NCBI RefSeq assembly: GCF_003946545.1
Contig: NZ_RHOA01000002.1
Span: 274,210-338,209, forward strand
DNA: 64,000 bases
Direction of reading: 5' to 3'
Source: Levilactobacillus tangyuanensis
GTDB taxonomy: Bacteria > Bacillota > Bacilli > Lactobacillales > Lactobacillaceae
Made by a program: the position numbers and the translations under genes. Positions 16,180 to 24,763 of this stretch are shown here, piece after piece (position 1 is the first letter of the stretch; the number at the start of each line of letters is the position of its first letter). The notes under the pieces were generated by a model, which was not told where the DNA came from, ran no database searches, and worked only from the letters and a program-made list of their open reading frames with translations.

Positions 16180-16665
16180 ATGAAAAATCCGATACGCGCC
16201 ACCATTATCACCGTCGATCAAGCTCGGGCCATGCTGAAAGATCAGCGTGAACAACGCGACGAACGCTTTCCACAATTAGCCGTCTCCGGTCAATATATTT
16301 TACCCGATTACCGGCTAACTCGTAAGCGTGAAGCATTTAAGATTCGGCGGCACACTTTCTTAAAAAAACATTTCCGCTCATATGTGGCCTTTGATTCCGA
16401 CAATGGCCAGACGCTTTGGATTCACAACTTCGCCAGCCTGTCAGAAGCTTGCTTCTGGTTAAATACTGGTTTGAAGCCAGGCGATACCGACTCAACCACT
16501 TCCTACGTCGACTGGCGTCAGGAACACACGACTGAGATCGATACCTTGAAGGATCAACTGCGCATCTTACATCATGAAAAGAAAAAGCCTGTAACGCCTA
16601 CCCCTAAGCCAGCCAGTGTGACTGACGTTAAACGGGTGAACAAGGTGAAACATATTAAGAAATAA
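16180..16665 (+). CDS. Hypothetical basic protein, 161 aa
   Basis: I do not recognise this protein. It is soluble and basic with no signal peptide. It contains a KDQREQRDERFPQLAVSG helix-like start, an aromatic middle (SYVAFDSDNGQTLWIHNFASL) and a Lys/Pro-rich tail (PVTPTPKPASVTDVKRVNK) that looks disordered. GAGGGGG lies 7 bases ahead of the ATG and a strong terminator follows, so it is very likely expressed. A -10-like TATTAT occurs at about 16097-16102. The 270 bp upstream hold no other gene. Confidence 0.7.
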   Translation: MKNPIRATIITVDQARAMLKDQREQRDERFPQLAVSGQYILPDYRLTRKREAFKIRRHTFLKKHFRSYVAFDSDNGQTLWIHNFASLSEACFWLNTGLKPGDTDSTTSYVDWRQEHTTEIDTLKDQLRILHHEKKKPVTPTPKPASVTDVKRVNKVKHIKK

Positions 16666-16673
16666 GCTAACTA

Positions 16674-16714
16674 AAATGGCGTCGTGGAGAATAATCTCCA
16701 CGACGCCTTTCGTT
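16674..16714. terminator. Bidirectional terminator
   Basis: GGCGTCGTGGAGA pairs with TCTCCACGACGCC around a four-base loop, followed by TTTCGTTTT, between the 161-aa gene and convergent codA. Confidence 0.9.
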
Positions 16715-16723
16715 TTCGCTAAT

Positions 16724-17962
16724 TTACTTTAAATTTAAGTGAACCTGCTTAGGATCAGTTTTGACCGTCACGTTACCGTGGTGAATGGAATAAAGAATTT
16801 CTGAGCGTTCGTTCAACGCGTTGTAGAAATTATCGTTATTCATGATCACCAGGTTGGCTGGCTTGCCTTCGCTCAGGCCATAGTGGTCCAGCACATGCAT
16901 GGCCTTGGCCCCGTGAGTCGTCACGAATTCATATGAATTCATGATTTCATCATAGCCCATGACCTGCGCAGCGTGTAAGCCCATGTGCAGGGAGTCCAGC
17001 ATGTCGCCATTCCCCATTGGATACCAAGGATCCTTGATATCATCTTCCCCAAAGGCCACGTTAACGCCGGCTGCGTTCAATTCCTTCACCCGCGTTAACC
17101 CGCGACGCTTAGGATAAGTATCGAATCGGCCACCCAGGTGGGTGTTGATCAATGGGTTAGAGATCATGTTGATATGGGACATCTGCAGCAACCGCATCAG
17201 CTTGTAGGCATAGGCGTTGTTGTATGACCCCATCGCCGTGGTGTGACTGGCCGTCACTTGATCGCCCAGGCCAGTTTCCAAGGCCAACGTGGCCAAGGTT
17301 TCCAAGCCCCGGGAAGCGGGGTCGTCAATCTCGTCACAGTGAGCATCGACCAGCTTGCCGTACTTTTGCGCCAGTTCAACGGCGAAGTGGAGGGATTCAA
17401 CACTGTATTCACGCGTGAATTCGAAGTGCGGAATGGCCCCGATAACATCAACACCCAACTCGGCGGACTGTTCCATTAATTCCTTACCGTGTGGGAATGA
17501 CAGGATCCCCTCTTGGGGGAAGGCCACCAATTGTAATTCGATGAAGTCTTTGACTTCATCACGAACCTCAATCAAGGCCTTCAGTGCCGTCAAATTAGGA
17601 TCGGTCACGTCCACGTGGGAACGCACGAATTGAATCCCGTTAGAAGCCTGGAGTTCCAAGGCTTGACGGGCCCGTGTCTTAACGTCTTCGATGCTCAGCG
17701 CCTTCTTACGTTCGGACCAGATCCGAATGCCGTCGAACAGCGTCCCAGATTGATTCCATTCTGGGTCACCGGCAGTCATCGTACTGTCCAGGTGAACGTG
17801 GGGGTCAACGAATGGCGGTAGGATTAACTTACCGGTAGCATCGATAACTTGTTCGTCAGATTCAGGGGTCAAGTGGTCGGCAATCGCCGCAAACTTACCG
17901 TCCGTAATCCGAATATCTTGTGGTTGTTTGGCATTTTCAATCAGTCCGTGTTGAATTAACAT
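16724..17962 (-). CDS. codA: Cytosine deaminase
   Basis: A 412-residue amidohydrolase that converts cytosine to uracil and ammonia for pyrimidine salvage. The N-terminal metal motif is in DPHVHLDSTMTAGDPEWNQ (about 54-72). Further ligands and catalytic residues appear in VDAHCDEIDD (about 207-216), ASHTTAMG and FGEDDIKDPW (about 306-315), all matching CodA. AGGAGG precedes the ATG by about 14 bases. It follows a 98-aa membrane protein gene by 31 bp on the same strand. No cytosine permease is adjacent. Confidence 0.92.
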   Translation of the reverse strand: MLIQHGLIENAKQPQDIRITDGKFAAIADHLTPESDEQVIDATGKLILPPFVDPHVHLDSTMTAGDPEWNQSGTLFDGIRIWSERKKALSIEDVKTRARQALELQASNGIQFVRSHVDVTDPNLTALKALIEVRDEVKDFIELQLVAFPQEGILSFPHGKELMEQSAELGVDVIGAIPHFEFTREYSVESLHFAVELAQKYGKLVDAHCDEIDDPASRGLETLATLALETGLGDQVTASHTTAMGSYNNAYAYKLMRLLQMSHINMISNPLINTHLGGRFDTYPKRRGLTRVKELNAAGVNVAFGEDDIKDPWYPMGNGDMLDSLHMGLHAAQVMGYDEIMNSYEFVTTHGAKAMHVLDHYGLSEGKPANLVIMNNDNFYNALNERSEILYSIHHGNVTVKTDPKQVHLNLK

Positions 17963-17993
17963 GAGTGCTAATCTTCCTCCTATTTACCTATAC

Positions 17994-18290
17994 TCAGTAA
18001 AAGCCCGGGATCGTCAGGCCGAAGCCTAACAGGGTGAGATCAATCAGTAACCCCGCCGCCACAAAGAAGGCAACCAGCGTTGCTGGGACCAACCACCCCG
18101 TCGAACACCGTTTGGCCGTTCGACTTATCCCTACCAAGCTTATCATAGTTACGACCACTCCGAGTGTTAAAATGACCGGCTCATTGGGAATTATTCGGTA
18201 AAGGCTATCCGTAACACCGAACCAAGCCACCCATGCCGCCACAATGCCGCCGACTAACCAGCCCACCAAATGTTGTGTGATCTTGCTCAT
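17994..18290 (-). CDS. Small membrane protein, 98 aa, upstream of codA
   Basis: A 98-residue protein with three hydrophobic segments (about 8-27, 37-56 and 67-95), starting MSKITQHLVGWLVGGIVAAW. It is too small and irregular for a known permease. It is probably transcribed with codA, 31 bp downstream, which could mean a role in nucleobase uptake, but this rests only on position. It is divergent from thiD. Confidence 0.7.
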   Translation of the reverse strand: MSKITQHLVGWLVGGIVAAWVAWFGVTDSLYRIIPNEPVILTLGVVVTMISLVGISRTAKRCSTGWLVPATLVAFFVAAGLLIDLTLLGFGLTIPGFY

Positions 18291-18407
18291 CTAAAGGCCC
18301 CCAAACCCGCTATGAATAACTTTATAGACCAGATTGTTAGCGCCGATTTCTTGGCTATGCTATGATTGTCGTGCTTTTTAATTTCTTCGATGGAGGCTAA
18401 ACAACTC

Positions 18408-19247
18408 ATGATTAATTCAACTCCCCAAGCACTCACCATTGCCGGTTCCGACAGTGATGGTAGTGCAGGTATGCAGGCCGACTTGCACACTTTCTTTGCT
18501 CGCAACGTCTATGGTGCGTCCGTCATTACCGCCTGTGTTGCTGGAAATTCTTACGGCATTCACGCCAGTGTGCCCATGCCCACCGACTTCATCGACCAAG
18601 AATTCCAAGATTTAACGGACGACTACAACATCAAGGCTTCTAAAACCGGGATGCTCGCCGACTCCGAATTAATTAAAAACGTGGTCAAAAATTACCAAAA
18701 AGGTAATTTTGGCCCGCTGGTCGTGGACCCGGTCATTATGACCAAGCACGGCAGTCAATTGCTGGAAGAGAGCGCCTTCGATACACTGCGGACGGATCTC
18801 TTACCGATTGCAATGGTCATTACCCCTAACTTTTACGAGTCCCAAAAGATCGCCGAAATGACCATTAAAACCGATGCGGACACCGTCACCGCGGCCCATA
18901 AAATGCAGGCCATGGGTGCCAAAAATGTCATTGCTAAGGGCGCTCACAGCGATTCCAGCCAAACGGTCGTCCGCGACTATGTGCTACTAGAATCCGGCGA
19001 AGCCTTCTGGCTCAGCGAACCCTACCATGACACTGACCGGGTTAATGGGACCGGTGACTCCCTGTCAGCCTGCATCACCGCCGAACTCGCCAAGGGCACA
19101 CCAATGAAGACGGCCATTCAGATTGCCAAGCAATTCGTGAATACCGCGATTGGTAACCCCATCCAAGTTGGCCATAAATTTGGCCCGATCAATCATTGGG
19201 CCGCGCAGGATGCCAAGATTGATTTAACCCCGGCAACTGAAGACTAA
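18408..19247 (+). CDS. thiD: Hydroxymethylpyrimidine/phosphomethylpyrimidine kinase (ThiD/PdxK family)
   Basis: A 279-residue ribokinase-fold kinase. ALTIAGSDSDGSAGMQADLHTF (about 8-29) is the substrate-binding start, VVDPVIMTKHGSQLL is the middle block, and RVNGTGDSLSACITA (about 216-230) holds the anion hole and catalytic Asp. It may phosphorylate HMP-P for thiamin or pyridoxal/pyridoxamine. Lactobacillus members are often dual. Start ATG 18408 is chosen because TGGAGG lies upstream and the protein then begins right before the conserved block. No TPP riboswitch is seen. Confidence 0.88.
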   Translation: MINSTPQALTIAGSDSDGSAGMQADLHTFFARNVYGASVITACVAGNSYGIHASVPMPTDFIDQEFQDLTDDYNIKASKTGMLADSELIKNVVKNYQKGNFGPLVVDPVIMTKHGSQLLEESAFDTLRTDLLPIAMVITPNFYESQKIAEMTIKTDADTVTAAHKMQAMGAKNVIAKGAHSDSSQTVVRDYVLLESGEAFWLSEPYHDTDRVNGTGDSLSACITAELAKGTPMKTAIQIAKQFVNTAIGNPIQVGHKFGPINHWAAQDAKIDLTPATED

Positions 19248-19256
19248 GTTTTAACG

Positions 19257-19284
19257 GGTCGTGACCGTGGTCACGACCTTTTTT
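19257..19284. terminator. Terminator after thiD
   Basis: GGTCGTGAC pairs with GTCACGACC around CGTG, followed by six T. Confidence 0.9.
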
Positions 19285-19299
19285 GATTGCTCGGCTGGC

Positions 19300-19476
19300 C
19301 TACCAACGATCCGGACTCCAAGTGCGACCGTCGACCTCGCCACCTAGCTGTTCGGTCCGCCGATCCTGTTCGGCTACCACTCGCGCCAACGCCAACCAGA
19401 ACGCCCGATTCGTGAACTCAGGTTGTTGGGCCAGGCGATCAATCTGTTCGGTTAGCCACTTCGTTTCATCAGTCAT
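19300..19476 (-). CDS. Small protein, 58 aa, translationally coupled to the quinone reductase gene
   Basis: A reading frame starting MTDETKWLTEQIDRLAQ and ending DGRTWSPDRW. Its ATG lies inside the last codons of the upstream NAD(P)H oxidoreductase gene (8-bp overlap), with AAGGAG correctly placed, so translation is probably coupled. The protein is helical, acidic to neutral and Trp-containing, with no membrane segment. Function unknown; a partner or accessory of the flavoprotein is conceivable. Confidence 0.65.
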   Translation of the reverse strand: MTDETKWLTEQIDRLAQQPEFTNRAFWLALARVVAEQDRRTEQLGGEVDGRTWSPDRW

Positions 19477-20161
19477 CTTCCTGCTCCTTAATCATGGCCA
19501 AGGTTCCCTGTAAATCCGAGATAGCCGTTCTTCGCTGGTCAAACTGATCAGCAATCATCCGGCCCGTCACCTGCTGGTCGGCGGGTAACTGGGCAATCCG
19601 ACTGGCCAATTGGTCCGCAAACCAAGCCTGGCGATTGGCCAAGCTATCGGGGTAATCCTGAGTGAGATAGCGCTGATAGTCCGTGACCAGCTTCAGCTTC
19701 TCGGGCTCCTCTAGATAACTAAATTGTGGAATCGCTAACGTGGGTAGCCATGTCATCCGGGCCCGTTGCGCCAGTGCCGCAAATGGGGTCAATAAATCAT
19801 CTAATGAGAAGCCTTCCGCCCCACCTCGTTGAAACGCCGCCGCGGGCATGCCCGTCGACACCACTAGGCCTAGCGACTTTCCGGCCAACGGATAGCGGTG
19901 ATCGCCATAAACAAAGTTACGGGTCAACACGGTATCTTCCCACTGTTTCAAACCGGCCGGTGCGCTGTACCAATACAATGGAAATTGTAAGATAATCCGA
20001 TCGGCTTGACGTAATTGCCGTTGTTCTTTTTCAATATCAATCGTCGATTGACTTTCAATGTGTTCCCATATGATAGCTGACTTGGGCAGACTCGCCTTTA
20101 AAAACTGTTGCGTGCTCGAGTCTGCTAGTTCTGGATGGGATACTAAAACCAGGGTGGTCAT
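19469..20161 (-). CDS. NAD(P)H-dependent oxidoreductase, flavodoxin-like quinone reductase family
   Basis: A 230-residue protein of the MdaB/KefG-type flavodoxin fold. TLVLVSHPELADSSTQQFL (about 3-21) is the FMN phosphate loop region. FPLYWYSAPAGLKQWEDTVL (about 60-79) and the GKSLGLVVSTG strand are typical. Likely role: two-electron reduction of quinones or related electrophiles with FMN. It is followed by an overlapping 58-aa gene. The last ~40 residues are extra helical sequence beyond the usual fold. Confidence 0.85.
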   Translation of the reverse strand: MTTLVLVSHPELADSSTQQFLKASLPKSAIIWEHIESQSTIDIEKEQRQLRQADRIILQFPLYWYSAPAGLKQWEDTVLTRNFVYGDHRYPLAGKSLGLVVSTGMPAAAFQRGGAEGFSLDDLLTPFAALAQRARMTWLPTLAIPQFSYLEEPEKLKLVTDYQRYLTQDYPDSLANRQAWFADQLASRIAQLPADQQVTGRMIADQFDQRRTAISDLQGTLAMIKEQEDD

Positions 20162-20273
20162 GACTTCAGCTCCTTGTTATTTTTACGTTCGCGTTTCAAT
20201 TACAGGGTTCCCTCATACTTTAGCACAAACACCCACGGCACTTCATACCAAGCACTCGTTGGTTAGGCCAAAG

Positions 20274-20303
20274 AAAAAGGGCCGTGACCATCAGCCACGA
20301 CCC
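20274..20303 (-). terminator. Terminator of the 49-aa membrane protein gene
   Basis: On the minus strand GGGTCGTG pairs with CACGGCCC with one T.G pair, followed by TTTTTC. A second hairpin, CGGTGGT/ACCACCG, lies just before it. Confidence 0.7.
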
Positions 20304-20337
20304 CCGGTGGTCATTCACACACCACCGTTGACGATTG

Positions 20338-20487
20338 TTAAATTAAGCGACCATTTGAGTCGTCATCATATTTACGCCGAGTGGCCAAGTGTTTACTTCT
20401 CTTGCGGAAAGCCTCTCGATTGCTGACATACAATTGTCCTGCTGCGGCAACTGCGATGAGCAATAAAATAATCAAAACAGCATACAT
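20338..20487 (-). CDS. Small single-span membrane protein, 49 aa
   Basis: A short reading frame, MYAVLIILLLIAVAAAG followed by a basic tail (REAFRKRSKHLATRRKYDDD). One N-terminal membrane helix (about 2-17) is followed by a cytoplasmic charged segment. ACGGGGGGAATTGTT precedes the ATG, and a terminator lies 35 bases after the stop. Function unknown. Such single-span peptides are often membrane-stress or regulatory proteins. Confidence 0.6.
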   Translation of the reverse strand: MYAVLIILLLIAVAAAGQLYVSNREAFRKRSKHLATRRKYDDDSNGRLI

Positions 20488-20603
20488 AACAATTCCCCCC
20501 GTCAACATTAGGTTACAAGACTATTATCCTAATGTTACAGGAATATTTCAAGGGCTTCGGCTCAAATATTAGAATTTCTTGATTTTCTCATCGAACTGTT
20601 AAG

Positions 20604-20918
20604 TTACTTACTTGTCGATCGGGATTCCTTTTTCTCCGACTGGCGCTTGGCGGATTCCTTCTTCGCCTTCTCACGAGACTCCCGCTTTTGCTTGGCCTTG
20701 CGAACCTGGCTAGACACCTGATTGGTTGGACTGACGTCCTTTTTACCCGAAAGGTTCGCCGTTGGATAGGCCACCAACAAGACCAGTACCGAAAAGCCCA
20801 AATATTTAAGATTCTGCTTGCGGACACCTTGGGCCTGCGTAATTTGGAAAAAGTAGTAGATGACACAGATGGCCGCAAAGAATACCACGACCTCCGCGAT
20901 GGTATGAATAATGCCCAT
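20604..20918 (-). CDS. Two-span membrane protein with long charged tail, 104 aa
   Basis: Starting MGIIHTIAEVVVFFAAICVIYYF, it has two hydrophobic segments (about 6-24 and 38-56). A highly charged C-terminal tail of about 45 residues, rich in Lys, Arg, Glu and Ser, follows and is probably a coiled coil or disordered. GGGAGG lies 8 bases before the ATG at 20918, which is preferred to an upstream ATG without a site. Family not recognised. Confidence 0.7.
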   Translation of the reverse strand: MGIIHTIAEVVVFFAAICVIYYFFQITQAQGVRKQNLKYLGFSVLVLLVAYPTANLSGKKDVSPTNQVSSQVRKAKQKRESREKAKKESAKRQSEKKESRSTSK

Positions 20919-21056
20919 TTTCGAATCCTCCCGTTGGTTGTTTAACCCCACTCTACTTGAACCACGTTAACCCGTCAACTAGCGGACGGTTCAACCTAAC
21001 AATCAATTGACACGCCCTGCTCGCTTCTCTATAATTAAGGGGTTATGAGCCATTAG

Positions 21057-21130
21057 GTCGCAATAGCTCAGCTGGATAGAGCAACGGTCTTCTAAACCGT
21101 AGGTCGAGGGTTCGAATCTCTCTTGCGACA
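21057..21130 (+). tRNA. tRNA-Arg (anticodon TCT)
   Basis: The acceptor stem GTCGCAA/TTGCGAC, D arm GCTC..GAGC, anticodon arm ACGGT-CTTCTAA-ACCGT and T arm GAGGG-TTCGAAT-CTCTC form a complete cloverleaf with discriminator A. No CCA is encoded. It stands alone, followed by a terminator. Confidence 0.97.
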
Positions 21131-21154
21131 TCATTTTTAATCTTTTTAACTAAA

Positions 21155-21194
21155 ATAACCGTTACGCTGGGTTTAACCAACGTAACGGTTATTT
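21155..21194. terminator. Bidirectional terminator
   Basis: AATAACCGTTACG pairs with CGTAACGGTTATT, with T runs outside on both strands, between the tRNA gene and convergent murI. Confidence 0.9.
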
Positions 21195-21201
21195 TTAATT
21201 G

Positions 21202-21993
21202 CTACAGATCGATGTGGCTGACCGTGATTGGGTATGATAAGAACGTGCTAGCATGTTCTTCGAAAGCTTTTTCATCCCCAGTACTCAGGAACTTTTGGGT
21301 CCCCTTGTCTTGGTCATTGTACATGTCATTGTCACCGAGATACTTGTCAACGGCCTTAGCTGCCCCAACACCTGGGTCAACCAAAGTAACGTCTGGGCCC
21401 ACAGCCTTTTGAATGCTGTCCCGAATAATTGGGAAGTGGGTGCATCCCATGATCATGGTGTCAACACCAGTACCATCGAATGAACTCAGAGCATCCGCAA
21501 CCTTAGCTGGTGTGTCGGCGTCCTTGGCATGGCCGCCTTCAACTAAAGTGACAAAGTCTGGTAAACCTTTGGAAATAACTTCTGCATCTGGTAATAACTC
21601 TTTAATCTTGCGTTCGTAACGGCCGGACTTAACCGTCCCGTTAGTTGCGATAACAGCGATTTTATGGTTCTTGGTCGTTTCAACACCGAGTTCAGCACCC
21701 GCGTCGATAACCCCAATCACTGGAATGGTCAATTCTTTTTGCAGGTAATCCAATGAGGCAGCGGTTGCCGTGTTGCAACCGATAACCATCATCTTAATAC
21801 CCAGGGTTTCTTCGTATTTTGCAATCCGAGTCGTTAATTGGCAGACCAATTCTGAAGATTTTTCACCATATGGTAAGTTCTTTTGATCACCAATATAGAT
21901 GTAATCTTCGTTAGGCAACTTCTTAAAAACTTGATCGAAAACCGTTAATCCACCAATACCAGAATCCATAAAGCCGATAGGCCGCTTGTCCAA
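21202..21993 (-). CDS. murI: Glutamate racemase
   Basis: A 263-residue racemase making D-glutamate for peptidoglycan. GFMDSGIGGLTV (about 7-18) is the family start. The two catalytic cysteines are in VIGCNTATA (about 71-79) and IMGCTHFPI (about 182-190). GDQKNLPYGEK is the substrate-binding stretch. AAAGAAGG precedes the ATG. Its upstream neighbour on the same strand is an amino acid antiporter, 79 bp away. Confidence 0.96.
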   Translation of the reverse strand: MDKRPIGFMDSGIGGLTVFDQVFKKLPNEDYIYIGDQKNLPYGEKSSELVCQLTTRIAKYEETLGIKMMVIGCNTATAASLDYLQKELTIPVIGVIDAGAELGVETTKNHKIAVIATNGTVKSGRYERKIKELLPDAEVISKGLPDFVTLVEGGHAKDADTPAKVADALSSFDGTGVDTMIMGCTHFPIIRDSIQKAVGPDVTLVDPGVGAAKAVDKYLGDNDMYNDQDKGTQKFLSTGDEKAFEEHASTFLSYPITVSHIDL

Positions 21994-22072
21994 AAGAAAA
22001 ACCTTCTTTCGTTTTCATCACAATTCACAAAAATTATTAAGTAACAATTTTAACACGTCACTGTAGAAGAGA

Positions 22073-23638
22073 CTAGTCTTCTTCAGTAGCTACCTTAGCA
22101 TCGTCATCGCTAGGCTTGCCAGGAGCTAATAAGCGCTTCCGGTCTTCCTTAGCATCTTCGATACTGAAGCCGACTTCTTTAGCCCACTTCTTACGGAAGG
22201 CGTACATGATGAATGGAATAACCAATACAATCGTGAAGGCAACTAACAGCATCTTCGTGTAGGTATGACCTTGAGCAACCGTGTAACCAGTTGGTGCGAA
22301 GAAAGTAACGATGAAACTAAGCAGTGACAGCAGGAATCCAGAGATCCCAATCAGAATCCGCATGATGTGGGTTCTGCCGGCCAAGAAGACCCGGTGAATG
22401 TCATTGTGCTTAAATTGAAGAACCAGGTAACCAACGAACATCGTCATGTACATAACCATGTAGATGGCAACGGTTAACCCCATGGCAGTCCGGAAGGAAA
22501 CGTTACTACTGGTACCACCGGCACCAAAGGTCAGGTAAGCACCCATCAGGGAAACAACGATCCCTTGAAGAATCATCAAGTTGGTTTCAATACCCCAACG
22601 GTTAGTCTTCGTGAAGATCTTAGGCATGTAACCTTGTAAAGCAGCTTCGTGCATCCCGGCGTTAGGTCCAACAACCCAACCACTAATGATTCCGAGAATC
22701 CCGATAGCGAACAGAACACCAAGAATCGTTTGCGTTACTTGAACCATGGCTGCAGAGAAACCAAGCTTTGCAACGATGTAGCCGTATGCGTAAACAACAC
22801 CAGTACTCAATTGGATCTTGTCAACTGGGATAGTCCCAGCAATTGACAAACTACCAATAATATCAGTAGCAATCGCGATAATAGCTAAGAGCATCATAGC
22901 CTTTGGGTAAACCCGTGGGTTCTTCAAGTCCTTAACGTGGGTTGCAGAACCATCGGCACCGGCAAAGGCCAGAACGAATGGTACCAAACCAACTAACGTT
23001 GCGAACTGGTAGTTCTTAGGGAAGATCGTGTGCCAGTTGATCGTGATTAACATCTTGTTGCCTTTTGCTAAGTAGATAATGAACACTAACAGTAAGAAGA
23101 TGGTTGGCAGAGCAACACCAAGTAAGAAGCACCATTGTGCAATCTTACCAGTGGTCTTGGTCCCACGTTGTTGAATAACAATCAAGCTCCAAAGAATTAA
23201 CATTTGGAAGAAGAACCGCATAACTGGATTGTCATTCATGAATGGGAAGCCAACGGAAATTGATAAACACCCAATGGCAAAGTACATCATGGTGTTAATC
23301 CCAACAGTGATGTGAATCCATTGATAGAAGATTGAAGCCCAACCAGGTAAGTCACCCAGTGTCGCCTTAGTCCAAGTGAAGACACCACCACGTTCCCAGC
23401 CATCGATTGACGCCATTTCACCGGCGGTACGAGTAACTGGAACGAACCATAAAATACCTGCAATAAACAGGAAGAAGATGGCGACGGCACCGTTAAGGGC
23501 GAAGGCCGCGAAACCATAAGCCGTCAAAACCATGGAAATCGTCATTGAGAAAAATTGAGGTCCAGTAAGTTGGTTACGCGCTTTGAGTTCGTCGCTGCTA
23601 GTAGCGTCACTGGATCCTGTCGTTTCATCATTCTTCAT
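22073..23638 (-). CDS. Amino acid antiporter of the glutamate:GABA (GadC/AGT) family
   Basis: A 521-residue APC-superfamily transporter of about 12 membrane segments. MVLTAYGFAAFALNG, AGEMASIDGWERGGVFTW (about 65-82) and FYQWIHITVGINTMMYF match the GadC branch, which exchanges an amino acid for its decarboxylation product. The charged C-terminal tail, rich in Asp and Glu, is reminiscent of the GadC plug but is not assignable. The start MKNDETT at 23638 has AAGGA upstream. No decarboxylase is adjacent, so the substrate is open. Base composition is lower in GC than in neighbouring genes. Two CRE-like boxes lie far upstream. Confidence 0.85.
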   Translation of the reverse strand: MKNDETTGSSDATSSDELKARNQLTGPQFFSMTISMVLTAYGFAAFALNGAVAIFFLFIAGILWFVPVTRTAGEMASIDGWERGGVFTWTKATLGDLPGWASIFYQWIHITVGINTMMYFAIGCLSISVGFPFMNDNPVMRFFFQMLILWSLIVIQQRGTKTTGKIAQWCFLLGVALPTIFLLLVFIIYLAKGNKMLITINWHTIFPKNYQFATLVGLVPFVLAFAGADGSATHVKDLKNPRVYPKAMMLLAIIAIATDIIGSLSIAGTIPVDKIQLSTGVVYAYGYIVAKLGFSAAMVQVTQTILGVLFAIGILGIISGWVVGPNAGMHEAALQGYMPKIFTKTNRWGIETNLMILQGIVVSLMGAYLTFGAGGTSSNVSFRTAMGLTVAIYMVMYMTMFVGYLVLQFKHNDIHRVFLAGRTHIMRILIGISGFLLSLLSFIVTFFAPTGYTVAQGHTYTKMLLVAFTIVLVIPFIMYAFRKKWAKEVGFSIEDAKEDRKRLLAPGKPSDDDAKVATEED

Positions 23639-23959
23639 AATTATGTCATATCCTTTATAATTGAAGTAATATCTATTAAAAATGAAGTAATATTGCGAGT
23701 ACACTTGGCCAAATGTATGTAATCTAAATTACGTGCTAATCATAATCCATAAATTAAAAAACGGTAATAGACATTAACCGTGATGTGTCTAACTCTTTTA
23801 GGCTGGGACATGGTATAGACCCCCTATTTTGTGGGTTATTTACGTATAAGAATTCATTATATGCATATTCCTTGTGAATTACTAATCAAAATCAGGATTC
23901 ACGGCCTCAATCGTTTAACCCATTTCTAATGTTACCAACCGATAATCGTTGGCTGCTTT

Positions 23960-23974
23960 TGTATACGCTTTCAA
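23960..23974. promoter_or_regulatory. CRE site (CcpA operator) candidate
   Basis: The minus strand reads TTGAAAGCGTATACA, which fits the cre consensus TGNAANCGNWNNCA at every fixed position. It lies about 320 bp upstream of the antiporter start. A second fit, TGTAAGCGATGCCA, is at 24149-24162 on the plus strand. Confidence 0.55.
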
Positions 23975-24313
23975 AAGGCTGTTAGGCCGGCGTTCTTGAA
24001 AACTAGATTCCCACCTTATTCGAATTTATACGGGAATGATTTTATTCATAAAACGTGACTCCTCCGTGATAGATCCAAAAGCGCCAATTGAACTGTCAAA
24101 CGTGATGGCCAGGCCATCGTTATGATTGATACCAAGCCATCGGCGGTATGTAAGCGATGCCATTATTAAGCCGGTTTATCCGTGACACTTATTTGATAAA
24201 GGTTGGCGCCGATTTTTGCTGAGGTTCTGCATAATTCTTGGATAAATTAATTCAGCCCCTTGGACCTTCTTTTAACCCACATTTCCGTTTGTTAGTTGAT
24301 TACGACAACTAAC

Positions 24314-24356
24314 AAAAAAGCCCCCACTGGCCAACCGGCTCATTGGGGGACTTTTT
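24314..24356 (-). terminator. Terminator of the cytochrome b5-like gene
   Basis: On the minus strand AAAAAG-t-CCCCCA pairs with TGGGGG-CTTTTTT around a GC-rich loop. It starts 13 bases after the stop codon. Confidence 0.85.
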
Positions 24357-24368
24357 AAGACCATCTGA

Positions 24369-24608
24369 TTAATCGGCATATGTGCCAACCACGGGTAAAC
24401 CCTTCAAGACCTTCCGGCCATGAGGCGATTGGCCATCGATCACGCTAGTTAGTTCTTGACCCGCTAGATTACCGTGATGTTTGCCACCGGCCCAAGCAGC
24501 CACACCGGTCACGTCATAGACCGACCCATCAACCGCCACATAGGCCGGTTGGCCATTTTGACCGTTATACTTTGCTAATTCTACTTGATTAAAGACCTTT
24601 TCACTCAT
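24369..24608 (-). CDS. Cytochrome b5-like heme/steroid-binding domain protein, 79 aa
   Basis: A single-domain protein starting MSEKVFNQVELAKYNGQNG, with PAYVAVDGSVYDVTGVAAW (about 23-41) and GGKHHGNLAGQ then SPHG near the C-terminus. This is the pattern of the bacterial predicted heme/steroid-binding proteins. It lacks the classical HPGG, so heme ligation is uncertain, but two His clusters are available. There is no signal or membrane segment. AGGTGG precedes the ATG. Its redox partner is unknown. Confidence 0.82.
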   Translation of the reverse strand: MSEKVFNQVELAKYNGQNGQPAYVAVDGSVYDVTGVAAWAGGKHHGNLAGQELTSVIDGQSPHGRKVLKGLPVVGTYAD

Positions 24609-24705
24609 CAAATCCACCACCTAATTTATTTATCCCCATCATAGTGGAGAAGTCCCGGCAACTCAAGTATTTTAATGGTCACTCGATAAGTAAAAATGAC
24701 GGCAG

Positions 24706-24742
24706 CAAAAAAGCCATCGACACACCGTCGATGGCTTTCTTA
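24706..24742 (-). terminator. Terminator of the cold-shock gene
   Basis: On the minus strand AAAGCCATCGAC pairs with GTCGATGGCTTT, followed by a T-rich stretch. Confidence 0.85.
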
Positions 24743-24763
24743 AACTCGATTTAGGCTAATAAA

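Larger units (their letters stand above)
23639..24368. other. 730-bp AT-rich non-coding region upstream of the antiporter
   Basis: No convincing gene is visible here. It holds two catabolite-responsive-element-like sites (23960-23974 and 24149-24162), a short palindrome GATGGCC-a-GGCCATC (24108-24122), and a terminator-type hairpin near 24314-24356. A minus-strand frame of about 45 codons (start near 24166) has no ribosome site and is rejected. The segment may hold the distant promoter of the antiporter or decayed sequence. Confidence 0.5.

Noticed and set aside
24029..24166. 45-codon minus-strand frame in the long gap before the antiporter
   Set aside because: No ribosome site and no recognisable sequence. 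Too short to support.
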